In this document: positions 50,480 through 59,020 of the stretch, piece after piece
Layout of the letters: each line of letters begins with the position of its first letter
Position numbering within the stretch: position 1 is the first letter of the stretch
NCBI GenBank assembly: GCA_022792535.1
Contig: JAAWBG010000024.1
Span: forward strand, 1 to 64,000
DNA from: Lachnospiraceae bacterium
GTDB lineage: Bacteria > Bacillota > Clostridia > Lachnospirales > Lachnospiraceae
Length of the DNA stretch: 64,000 bases
Reading direction: 5' to 3'
Made by a program: the position numbers and the translations under genes
Notes under the pieces: model-generated
The model's input: only the letters and a program-made list of their open reading frames with translations
Told to the model about the DNA's origin: nothing
The model's database searches: none

Positions 50480-53209
50480 ATGAGTAAAAAAATAGTATTG
50501 ATTGACGGACACAGTATATTGAACAGAGCATTTTTCGGAATTCCAGATCTGACTAATACAGAAGGAATCCATACCAATGCAATTTATGGATTTCTGAATA
50601 TTTTATTTCGGATCTTAGAAGAGGAGAAACCGGAATATCTCACAGTGGCCTTTGACGTACATGCCCCTACGTTCCGACATAAAATGTATGAAGATTACAA
50701 GGGAACCAGGAAACCTATGGCAGAAGAGTTAAGGCAGCAGGTTCCTATTATGAAAGAAATATTGAAAGCGATGGGCATTGTGATCGTTGAGCAGGAAGGA
50801 TATGAGGCGGACGATATTTTAGGAACTATTGCAAAGCAGAGTGAACAGGCAGGGCTTGAGGTCTCTCTGGTGTCTGGAGACAGAGATTTGCTTCAGCTGG
50901 CCAGTGAACAGATTAAGATCCGTATTCCTAAGACAAAACGGACTGGAACGGAGATTGAAGATTATTACGCGGCAGATGTAAAAGAGAAATACCAGGTGAC
51001 GCCCGCGGAATTTATAGATGTAAAGGCATTGATGGGAGATGCGTCCGATAATATTCCAGGGGTGCCGGGAATCGGAGAGAAAACAGCCACTGCTTTGATT
51101 GCTGCATATGGAAGCATAGAAAATACATTTGCCCATATAGATGAGATCAAGCCTCCGCGGGCTCAGAAAAATCTGCGGGAACATTATGATATGGCTCAGA
51201 TGAGTAAAACTTTGGCCACGATTGAGGTACATGCCCCTGTTGCATACAGTTTGGAACAGGCGGTAATCGGCGATTTGTTTACGCCGGAGGCTTATGTGTG
51301 GATGAAGAAGTTGGAATTAAAGAATATCTTGAATCGTTTTCAGGTGGAGGCTCCAGCAACTTCCACAGAGCAGTATTTTAAGGAAGTGACAGAATATACA
51401 GAAGCGGAACAGATTTTTGAGGAGGCCGGACAGTCGGAATCTGTGGGATTTCAGCTGATTACAGATCCAGAGGCGGACCAGCCGATTGGGCAGCTTACGC
51501 TGGATGGATTTCTTCAGAGTAAAAATCAGAACAGAGAAGAGACCTCTCAACGGGAAAAACAGATTTTAGGATTGGGACTTGCATTTGACAAAGAAAAAAT
51601 ATTTTTTATAAAGACAGGAGAAGCAGTGTCAGGTTCTTATCTTACAGAAAAGATACAGATGCTTCTAAAATATGTAAAAAGTGCGGCAACTTTTGATCTG
51701 AAATCCCAACTGCCCTGGTTTGTGATTGACCCTGGAGACAGGGGAAAGATTAGAGACATACAGATTGCAGCTTATTTGCTGAATCCTTTGAAAAATGATT
51801 ATACCTATGATGATGTATCAAAGGAACATTTAGAACTTTTAATTCCCTCTCAGACAGATCTGATTGGAAAAATGAGTCTGGCACAGGCGGCAGTGGAAAA
51901 GAAAATGGAGTTATTTCAATATGCTTGTTTTGTGGCCTCCACTTCCTGGCAGACAAAAGAGATTCTGGAACAGAAGCTGAAAGACGCAGGAATGTGGGAT
52001 TTGTATCAGGAAATAGAACTGCCGCTGGCGTATACTCTGTATGATATGGAAAGAGAAGGAGTGGGGGTCAACGGAGAAGAGCTAAAGACTTACGGAGAAA
52101 ATCTTTCTCAGAAGATTGCAGAATTAGAACAGGAAATTTATCAGGAGGCCGGAGAGGAATTCAACATCAATTCTCCCAAACAGCTGGGCGTGGTTCTTTT
52201 TGACAAATTGAAAATGCCCTATGGAAAAAAGACTAAGACAGGGTATTCCACTGCGGCGGATGTACTGGACAAATTGGCGGGAGATTATCCTCTGGTATCA
52301 AAGATCTTAGAATACCGTCAGCTGACGAAATTAAAATCTACTTATGCAGAGGGGCTGGCCAATTATATTGGAAAAGATGGAAGGATACATTCTTCTTTTC
52401 ATCAGACGATTACCGCAACGGGAAGAATCAGCAGTACAGACCCCAATCTGCAGAATATCCCCATTCGAATGGAATTGGGCCGGCAGATTCGAAAAGTATT
52501 TATTCCAAGAGAAGGATGCGTGTTGATTGACGCTGATTACTCTCAGATTGAATTAAGGGTTTTGGCTCACATGTCAGGGGATAAAAACTTGATTGAAGCC
52601 TACCGGGAAGCCCAGGATATCCACAGAATTACGGCCTCTCAGGTATTTCACGTGCCTTTTAAGGAGGTGACGTCTCTTCAGAGGAGAAATGCAAAGGCAG
52701 TAAACTTTGGAATCGTCTATGGAATCAGCTCTTTTGGATTGAGTCAGGACCTAAGTATTACCAAAAAAGAGGCGGCTCAGTATATAGAATCTTATTTTGA
52801 GACTTATCCCGGCGTAAAACAATTTCTGGATCAGCAGGTGAAGGACGCCAAAGAACAGGGGTATGTAACGACTATGTTTGGCAGGAGAAGGCCGGTGCCG
52901 GAATTGTCTTCCAGCAGTTTTATGCAGCGGTCCTTTGGGGAGAGAGTGGCCATGAATTCCCCCATTCAGGGAACTGCCGCAGATATTATAAAAATTGCCA
53001 TGATTCGTGTCAATGAAGAATTGAAGAGACAGCAGTTAAGGTCGAGACTGATCTTACAGGTACATGATGAACTTTTGATCGAAACATGGAAAGAAGAAAT
53101 CTTGCAAGTGGAGGAGATCTTGAAAAAAGAGATGGAGACAGCCGCGGCCCTTTCCGTCAAATTAGAAATTGATATGAAACAGGGCAGAAACTGGTATGAG
53201 GCTCATTGA
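50480..53209 (+). CDS. polA: DNA polymerase I
   Basis: 909 residues from ATG 50480 (AGAAGGA upstream); the frame opens at 50444, but that extension has no ribosome binding site. The 5' nuclease domain (1-300) has LIDGHSILNRAFFGIP, DDILGTIA and the helix-hairpin GVPGIGEKTATALI. The middle domain lacks the acidic motifs of the 3'-5' exonuclease (ATFDLKSQLPW in place of the usual D residues), so proofreading is probably absent, as in Bacillus and Thermus. Polymerase motifs A (DADYSQIELRVLAHMSGD), B (RRNAKAVNFGIVYG) and C (QVHDELLIE) are intact. It acts in Okazaki fragment processing and repair. Confidence 0.96.
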   Translation: MSKKIVLIDGHSILNRAFFGIPDLTNTEGIHTNAIYGFLNILFRILEEEKPEYLTVAFDVHAPTFRHKMYEDYKGTRKPMAEELRQQVPIMKEILKAMGIVIVEQEGYEADDILGTIAKQSEQAGLEVSLVSGDRDLLQLASEQIKIRIPKTKRTGTEIEDYYAADVKEKYQVTPAEFIDVKALMGDASDNIPGVPGIGEKTATALIAAYGSIENTFAHIDEIKPPRAQKNLREHYDMAQMSKTLATIEVHAPVAYSLEQAVIGDLFTPEAYVWMKKLELKNILNRFQVEAPATSTEQYFKEVTEYTEAEQIFEEAGQSESVGFQLITDPEADQPIGQLTLDGFLQSKNQNREETSQREKQILGLGLAFDKEKIFFIKTGEAVSGSYLTEKIQMLLKYVKSAATFDLKSQLPWFVIDPGDRGKIRDIQIAAYLLNPLKNDYTYDDVSKEHLELLIPSQTDLIGKMSLAQAAVEKKMELFQYACFVASTSWQTKEILEQKLKDAGMWDLYQEIELPLAYTLYDMEREGVGVNGEELKTYGENLSQKIAELEQEIYQEAGEEFNINSPKQLGVVLFDKLKMPYGKKTKTGYSTAADVLDKLAGDYPLVSKILEYRQLTKLKSTYAEGLANYIGKDGRIHSSFHQTITATGRISSTDPNLQNIPIRMELGRQIRKVFIPREGCVLIDADYSQIELRVLAHMSGDKNLIEAYREAQDIHRITASQVFHVPFKEVTSLQRRNAKAVNFGIVYGISSFGLSQDLSITKKEAAQYIESYFETYPGVKQFLDQQVKDAKEQGYVTTMFGRRRPVPELSSSSFMQRSFGERVAMNSPIQGTAADIIKIAMIRVNEELKRQQLRSRLILQVHDELLIETWKEEILQVEEILKKEMETAAALSVKLEIDMKQGRNWYEAH

Positions 53210-53294
53210 TAATGGATTGCATTTACAAAAGGATTCTGATGTCATCAGGTTTTGATGCCGGGATCTAAAAATCAAGATAAAGGAGTTTTGGCGT

Positions 53295-56200
53295 ATGCAG
53301 GTAATTGGAATTACAGGTGGAGTTGGAGCAGGAAAGTCAGCGATTTTGGAATATTTAGAGCAGAATTACAGGGTGAAAAATCTGGTGGCGGATAAGATTG
53401 CCCGTATGTTGATGGAGCCAGGAAGCGATTGTTACGAGAAGCTGATGAAATTTTTGCCGGTGGAAGTGTACAACGAAGATGAGACCATCAACCGTTCTGC
53501 GTTGGCGGCAGCGCTGTTTAGCTCAGACGATCTGAGAGAGCGGGTTAACAAGGTGATGCATCCTGTGGTCAAGGAATATATTTTAGGACAGATCGAGGAG
53601 CAGAGACGGGTAGGAATCCTGGATTTCGTTATTATAGAAGCAGCTCTTTTGATTGAAGACCACTATGATGAGATCTGCGATGAACTGTGGTATATACATG
53701 CTTCTGAGGAGACCCGGAAACGACGTCTGATGCGGTCCAGAGGCTATTCCCAAGAGCAGGTGGATCAGATGTTTGCCAGCCAGCTCTCAGAGGAAGAATA
53801 CCGCAAACACTGTCAGGTGATCATAGAAAATAATGGAACCAGGGAAGAGACATTTTACCAGGTTGCACAGGCCATCAAAGATAAAAGGGAGTTAAATCGA
53901 ATGGAACAGCAGTTAGAAGGAGTGCCTTTAGTATTCGGATTAGACATTGGTACCAGAAATGTAGTGGGAACCGTTGGATATAAAGAAGAAAATGATTTTT
54001 ATGTAATTGGGCAATGTATGAGGGAGCATGAGACGCGTTCCATGCTGGACGGACAGATTCACGATATCGGACGAGTGGGACGCACCATTAATATTGTGAA
54101 AAAATCCTTAGAAGAACAATGCCACTTATCGCTAAGGGAAGTCTGTATTGCGGCGGCAGGCCGTGTGCTGAAAACAGTTACCACCACAGTGGAATACAGT
54201 TTTCCAGAGGAGATTGTGGTGACGGGAGAAGATGTGCATACCCTGGATCTTTTGGGAATTGAAAAGGCCCAGCAGATTTTAAATGAAAATAACGATACGA
54301 ATTTTAAATTCTATTGCGTGGGATATTCTGTTGTAAAATATTACTTAAACGGAGATGTATTTTCCAATCTGGAAGGCCATAAGGCAGAGGTTGTCAGTGC
54401 AGATATTATCGTAACCTTTTTGCCGGAAGATGTTGTGGATGGTCTGTACGCTGCAGTGGGACTTGCAGGATTGAAAGTGGCAAGTCTTACTTTGGAGCCT
54501 ATTGCAGCGATCAATGTGGCTATTCCAGAGACCTTCCGTATGCTGAATATTGCACTGGTAGACGTAGGGGCAGGAACTAGTGATATTTCTGTCACCAGGG
54601 ATGGCAGCATTATCGCATATGGCATGATCCCCTGTGCTGGAGATGAGATTACCGAGCTGTTGGTACAGCACTATCTGGTGGATTTTAAAACTGCAGAACA
54701 TATTAAACTGAGTTCTACTACAGAGAAAGAAATTGAGTATCAAGATATTATGATGATTAAACATACGGTGACTGCAGAAGAAGTATGGGATTTGATTCAG
54801 CCATTGGTATACAGTTTGACAGAGGACATTGCGGCAAAGATCAAAGAGCTGAATGGCGGAACAACAGTGAGCGCCACCTTTATCGTAGGCGGCGGCGGAA
54901 AGATACATGGATTTGTGGAACATTTAGCAGAAGAGCTGGAACTTCCTTTAGAGCGTGTGGCTCTTCGGGGAGAAGAAGTTTTACAGGAGATTCACTTTGA
55001 ACAGCCGGAGATCAAGAAAGATCCTCTGCTGGTAACGCCTGTCGGTATCTGTATCAGTTACTATGACCAGAAAAATAATTTTGTCTTTGTGCGGTTTAAC
55101 GGAGAGCGGATTAAACTGTACGATAATAATAAGCTGACTATTGTAGACGCGGCTTTAAGAGCAGGCTTTCCTAATGAACAGCTTTTCCCAAGAAGAGGAA
55201 AGGAGATCAATTTCTATGTGAACGGCAAAAAGAGAATTGTCCGGGGAGAACCGGGAGAATCTGCCGTGGTACGGGTGAACGGCAGAGTCACCAGCATCAA
55301 TGCAACCTTAGAGCCAAACAGCGATATTGTGATTGAACCTTCCACAGTGGGGGCAGCGGCAATCTGCCGGTTAGAAGAGTTGGAAGAGTATGGAAGAGTG
55401 GTAATCACCTTTGAAGTCAACGGAAGAATGATTACCTGCCCGAAATTTGCGGAAGTGAATGGAAGCCTGGAACCTCCTTATTATGAGATTCAGGAAAATG
55501 ACTGGGTGGAAATGCGCAGCTTCTATACCGTGGCCCAGATCATAGAATTTATGGACGTGGAAATTGACATGGACAGCGATATTCTGGTGAATAACAAGTT
55601 GGCGGATCTGGACACATTGGTATATGAAAACTTTTCTGTAGAATGGAATGTGATTGCGTATCGGACTCCTCAGTCAGAAATTGAAAATTTCTATAAACAG
55701 CCAGAGCCCTTGCCTGTGGAAGAACCAGAACTGGAACCGGCGCCAGAAAAGGTACTTGAGCCAGCAAAAGAATTAGAACAGCCAGCAGAATCTATAAAAG
55801 AGCCAGAGAAGCCAGCAGAATCCATAAAAGAGCCGGAGAAACCAGCAGAACCAGAGCCGGCAGAAGAAGTGAGACAGTCAGCAGAACCAGAGCCGGAACT
55901 TGAAACCGAGGAACTGAAACAGCCGGCAGAACCGGAGAGAGTATCAGAAACGGTAAGAGGAGAAGAGCGGCCGGCAGTACCAGAACGGATTACAGATATT
56001 GCGCGGGCTTCCAGGCCAGAACGGTCGGCAGAACTGGAACAGCCAGCAAAGCCAGAGCCCTTGGAAGAGCCAGAGTCTGAAATAGAAGAGCCGGAAGAGG
56101 AAATGACCCAGGAAGAATTGGAAGGGAAATTCCTGCGGAATCAAAAGACCAGCATAGATGATATTCGTCCTACCATTATTCGAAAGCCAGAGTCTAAGAC

Positions 56201-56429
56201 TGCAAAGGCAAAACCAGACAATACTTCTCTTCAGGTTATTGTAAATAATGCGGCAGTGACTTTGACCGGAAAACCTTCTTATGTGTTTGTGGATGTATTT
56301 GACGTAATTGGGTTTGATCTGAACAGTGGAAACGGAAGAGCCATCGTCACAAAGCTGAATAACGAGATGCCTTCCTATACTGCTCCTCTACAGTATGGAG
56401 ATGTTATAGAGATCTACTGGGAGGATTGA
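53295..56429 (+). CDS. coaE: dephospho-CoA kinase fused to FtsA-like actin-fold protein
   Basis: One 1044-residue frame. Residues 1-202 are a complete CoaE: P-loop GITGGVGAGKSA, the VADKIAR region, NRSALAAALF, VIIEAALLIE and RRLMRSRGYS. From Met203 (ATG 53901) an FtsA/DUF-like actin-fold ATPase begins: LVFGLDIGTRNVVGTVG (phosphate 1), LVDVGAGTSDIS (phosphate 2, residue 422 on) and FIVGGGGKIHGF (adenosine). Three beta-grasp-like modules (about 615-700, 700-830 and 985-1044) and a Pro/Glu linker with a 30-bp tandem repeat follow. Codon 202 is CGA just before ATG 53901, and AAAAGGGAG lies at proper spacing, so the halves were probably separate genes. Either one bifunctional protein or also a separate FtsA-like product is possible. 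Confidence 0.85.
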   Translation: MQVIGITGGVGAGKSAILEYLEQNYRVKNLVADKIARMLMEPGSDCYEKLMKFLPVEVYNEDETINRSALAAALFSSDDLRERVNKVMHPVVKEYILGQIEEQRRVGILDFVIIEAALLIEDHYDEICDELWYIHASEETRKRRLMRSRGYSQEQVDQMFASQLSEEEYRKHCQVIIENNGTREETFYQVAQAIKDKRELNRMEQQLEGVPLVFGLDIGTRNVVGTVGYKEENDFYVIGQCMREHETRSMLDGQIHDIGRVGRTINIVKKSLEEQCHLSLREVCIAAAGRVLKTVTTTVEYSFPEEIVVTGEDVHTLDLLGIEKAQQILNENNDTNFKFYCVGYSVVKYYLNGDVFSNLEGHKAEVVSADIIVTFLPEDVVDGLYAAVGLAGLKVASLTLEPIAAINVAIPETFRMLNIALVDVGAGTSDISVTRDGSIIAYGMIPCAGDEITELLVQHYLVDFKTAEHIKLSSTTEKEIEYQDIMMIKHTVTAEEVWDLIQPLVYSLTEDIAAKIKELNGGTTVSATFIVGGGGKIHGFVEHLAEELELPLERVALRGEEVLQEIHFEQPEIKKDPLLVTPVGICISYYDQKNNFVFVRFNGERIKLYDNNKLTIVDAALRAGFPNEQLFPRRGKEINFYVNGKKRIVRGEPGESAVVRVNGRVTSINATLEPNSDIVIEPSTVGAAAICRLEELEEYGRVVITFEVNGRMITCPKFAEVNGSLEPPYYEIQENDWVEMRSFYTVAQIIEFMDVEIDMDSDILVNNKLADLDTLVYENFSVEWNVIAYRTPQSEIENFYKQPEPLPVEEPELEPAPEKVLEPAKELEQPAESIKEPEKPAESIKEPEKPAEPEPAEEVRQSAEPEPELETEELKQPAEPERVSETVRGEERPAVPERITDIARASRPERSAELEQPAKPEPLEEPESEIEEPEEEMTQEELEGKFLRNQKTSIDDIRPTIIRKPESKTAKAKPDNTSLQVIVNNAAVTLTGKPSYVFVDVFDVIGFDLNSGNGRAIVTKLNNEMPSYTAPLQYGDVIEIYWED
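55781..55840 (+). repeat. 30-bp tandem repeat in the Pro/Glu-rich linker
   Basis: Two adjacent units (55781-55810 and 55811-55840) differ at two positions and encode PAESIKEPEK twice. A partial third unit follows (CCAGCAGAACCAGAGCCGG). The surrounding linker is a longer P-A-E/E-P-E run, so unit number may vary between strains. Confidence 0.85.
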
Positions 56430-56434
56430 GCAGA

Positions 56435-57232
56435 ATGAAATTATGCAGCATTGCAAGCGGCAGCAGCGGAAATTGTATTTTTGCAGGCACCGATAAAGTC
56501 CGTCTGCTGATAGATACAGGAATCAGCGGAAAACGGATTGAGGAAGGCCTGAATGAGATAGGATATACCACAAAAGAGATAGATGGTATTTTGGTTACTC
56601 ATGAGCATTCAGACCATATCAGTGGTCTGGGAGTTGTATCCAGGCGGTATGGGATACCTATTTATACTACCAGAGGAACAAAGGAAGGCATCTTGAAAAC
56701 GAAGAGTGTTGGAGAGATACCAGAAGAATTATTTCAGGAGATCACACCGGATCAGGATTTTGCCATAGGAGATCTTATGGTAAGCCCGGTGTCCATCTCC
56801 CATGACGCTATGGAGCCAACAGCTTTTATCCTGCGGAAGGAAAAAAAATCTATGGCTGTTATGACAGACTTAGGGCGATACGATCACTATTTGATCCAGC
56901 GTCTGCAGGGACTGGATGTCTTGCTGCTGGAAGCAAATCATGATGTACATATGCTGCAGGTGGGAACGTATCCTTATTATTTGAAACAGCGGATTTTGGG
57001 AGACAAAGGCCATCTGTCCAATGAGCTGTCAGGACAATTTTTAAGTGAGATTCTGCACGACAATTTTAAAATGGTTATTTTAGGACATTTAAGTAAAGAA
57101 AATAATTACGAAAAACTGGCCTATGAGACTGTGCGTCTGGAGATTGATCTGTCAGATAGTCCTTATCGCGCCGGTGATTTTCCCATTCAGGTGGCAAGAC
57201 GGGATATGGTCTCTGATATCATTGAGTTTTAG
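56435..57232 (+). CDS. metallo-beta-lactamase fold hydrolase (YycJ/WalJ-like)
   Basis: 265 residues. Metal site THEHSDHISGL (H-x-H-x-D-H), plus SHDA, LLLEANHDVHML and LGHLSKENN. In Firmicutes WalJ belongs to the WalRK two-component operon and acts in cell-wall and DNA end coordination; here it is not near walRK but after the FtsA-like gene. The frame is open from TTG 56426, but ATG 56435 (KLCSIASGSSGNCIF) is the family start. It overlaps or nearly abuts the preceding stop. Confidence 0.9.
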   Translation: MKLCSIASGSSGNCIFAGTDKVRLLIDTGISGKRIEEGLNEIGYTTKEIDGILVTHEHSDHISGLGVVSRRYGIPIYTTRGTKEGILKTKSVGEIPEELFQEITPDQDFAIGDLMVSPVSISHDAMEPTAFILRKEKKSMAVMTDLGRYDHYLIQRLQGLDVLLLEANHDVHMLQVGTYPYYLKQRILGDKGHLSNELSGQFLSEILHDNFKMVILGHLSKENNYEKLAYETVRLEIDLSDSPYRAGDFPIQVARRDMVSDIIEF

Positions 57233-57268
57233 AAGCTGTCGGTGCATTTACAGAAAGTGGAGGAAAGA

Positions 57269-57553
57269 ATGGAAAAAAAAGTAGATAAAGCAATTATTAC
57301 TGTGGTGGGGAAAGATACTGTTGGAATTATAGCTAAAGTATGTACCTACCTTGCAGAGAATAAGGTCAATGTGCTGGATATCAGTCAGACCATTGTGCAG
57401 GATTTTTTTAATATGATGATGATCGTAGATCTGAAAGAAAAAGTGAAACCTTTTGATCAATGCGCCAAAGAGTTAGAGCAGTTGGGCGAAGAGATCGGTG
57501 TGGCTGTCAAATGTCAAAGGGAAGAAATCTTTAATAAGATGCACAGAATTTAA
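57269..57553 (+). CDS. ACT domain protein (UPF0237)
   Basis: 94-residue single ACT domain: [58 protein letters not shown]. This matches the UPF0237 family of small amino-acid or ligand-binding regulators. ATG 57269 follows GGAGGAAAGA; an upstream GTG at 57242 is less likely. It lies 11 bp before the UPF0210 gene, a pairing that recurs in Clostridia and suggests a joint role, still unknown. Confidence 0.93.
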   Translation: MEKKVDKAIITVVGKDTVGIIAKVCTYLAENKVNVLDISQTIVQDFFNMMMIVDLKEKVKPFDQCAKELEQLGEEIGVAVKCQREEIFNKMHRI

Positions 57554-57564
57554 GGAGCGGCGTG

Positions 57565-58929
57565 ATGATAAATATCTGGGAAGTAAATGAGACAAATAAG
57601 ATGATCGAGCAGGAAAATCTGGATGTTCGTACGATTACTTTGGGCATTAGTTTGTTAGATTGTATTGATGCTGATCTGCAGAAATTAAATGAAAACATAT
57701 ATCGTAAAATCACTACAACCGCTGAAAAATTGGTGGAGACAGGGATGGAAATAGAGCGTAATTATTGTATCCCTATTGTAAATAAGCGGATTTCTGTGAC
57801 CCCCATTGCACTGATCGGCCAGGCGGCATGCAAAACGCCGGAGGATTTTGTGACAATTGCAAAGACGCTGGATAAGGCGGCCAAAACAGTGGGAGTAAAT
57901 TTTATCGGCGGATATTCCGCTCTGGTGTCAAAAGGAATGACAAAGGGAGATGAAAATCTGATTCGTTCTATCCCTAAGGCCCTTGCCGATACGGAGCGAG
58001 TGTGCAGTTCCATCAACGTAGGTTCCACCAAAACGGGAATCGACATGGACGCGGTAAAACTTATGGGCGAGATTGTGCTTCAGACGGCAGAATATACAAA
58101 GGAAAATGATTCTCTAGGCTGTGCAAAATTGGTAATCTTCTGTAATGCGCCGGATGACAATCCCTTTATGGCGGGAGCTTTCCATGGAGTGACAGAGACA
58201 GATGCCATTATCAATGTAGGGGTTTCAGGGCCAGGCGTGGTAAAGAAAGCGTTAGAACAGGTACGGGGAGCTAATTTTGAAGTGCTCTGTGAAACGATCA
58301 AAAAGACTGCTTTTAAGATTACCCGTGTGGGTCAGCTTGTGGCTCAGGAAGCCAGTCGGAGAATGGGAATTCCATTTGGAATCATTGATTTGTCTTTGGC
58401 GCCCACGCCGGCTATCGGAGATTCCGTGGCAGAGATTTTAGAAGAGATCGGATTGGAATATGCAGGGGCTCCCGGAACCACAGCGGCTTTAGCCTTATTG
58501 AATGATCAGGTAAAAAAGGGCGGTATTATGGCTTCTTCTTATGTGGGAGGATTAAGCGGAGCTTTTATTCCAGTCAGTGAAGACCAGGGGATGATCGACG
58601 CAGTGGAGGCTGGGGCTTTGACTTTAGAAAAATTAGAGGCTATGACATGCGTATGTTCTGTTGGGCTTGACATGATTGCCATTCCGGGGGATGTGCCGGC
58701 CTCTGTGATTTCTGGTATTATTGCAGATGAAATGGCCATCGGTATGATTAATCAAAAAACCACTGCGGTCCGCCTGATTCCTGTTATTGGAAAAGGAGTA
58801 GGAGAGACTGTGGAATTCGGCGGTTTACTGGGCCATGCGCCAGTTATGCCAGTGAATGTACATGGATGTGAAGCGTTTATCAACCGAGGCGGCAGAATTC
58901 CGGCGCCAGTGCATAGTTTTAAGAATTAA
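57565..58929 (+). CDS. PFL family protein (UPF0210)
   Basis: 454 residues with the typical N-terminus [20 protein letters not shown], then [12 protein letters not shown], the core RVTQ-like [39 protein letters not shown], and C-terminal [20 protein letters not shown]. The fold relates to pyruvate formate-lyase, but residues needed for a glycyl radical are not evident (the conserved R-V-x-G-Y-type loop is not seen), so another activity is likely. AAGGAG precedes ATG 57565. Its function is unknown; it travels with the ACT gene upstream. Confidence 0.92.
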   Translation: MINIWEVNETNKMIEQENLDVRTITLGISLLDCIDADLQKLNENIYRKITTTAEKLVETGMEIERNYCIPIVNKRISVTPIALIGQAACKTPEDFVTIAKTLDKAAKTVGVNFIGGYSALVSKGMTKGDENLIRSIPKALADTERVCSSINVGSTKTGIDMDAVKLMGEIVLQTAEYTKENDSLGCAKLVIFCNAPDDNPFMAGAFHGVTETDAIINVGVSGPGVVKKALEQVRGANFEVLCETIKKTAFKITRVGQLVAQEASRRMGIPFGIIDLSLAPTPAIGDSVAEILEEIGLEYAGAPGTTAALALLNDQVKKGGIMASSYVGGLSGAFIPVSEDQGMIDAVEAGALTLEKLEAMTCVCSVGLDMIAIPGDVPASVISGIIADEMAIGMINQKTTAVRLIPVIGKGVGETVEFGGLLGHAPVMPVNVHGCEAFINRGGRIPAPVHSFKN

Positions 58930-58936
58930 AAAAAAT

Positions 58937-58965
58937 TTGTGTAATGGATGCAAATATGGTATAAT
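58937..58965 (+). promoter_or_regulatory. promoter of the acidic membrane protein and hisHF
   Basis: TTGTGT (58937-58942) and the extended -10 TGG-TATAAT (58957-58965) with 17 bp spacing. It lies about 55 bp before the TTG start at 59021, and no further promoter is evident before hisH. Confidence 0.65.
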
Positions 58966-59020
58966 ATCGAAAATATGATGCGCGCTAAGATATGAGAGTA
59001 AATCACCGGAGGTGGAATCT

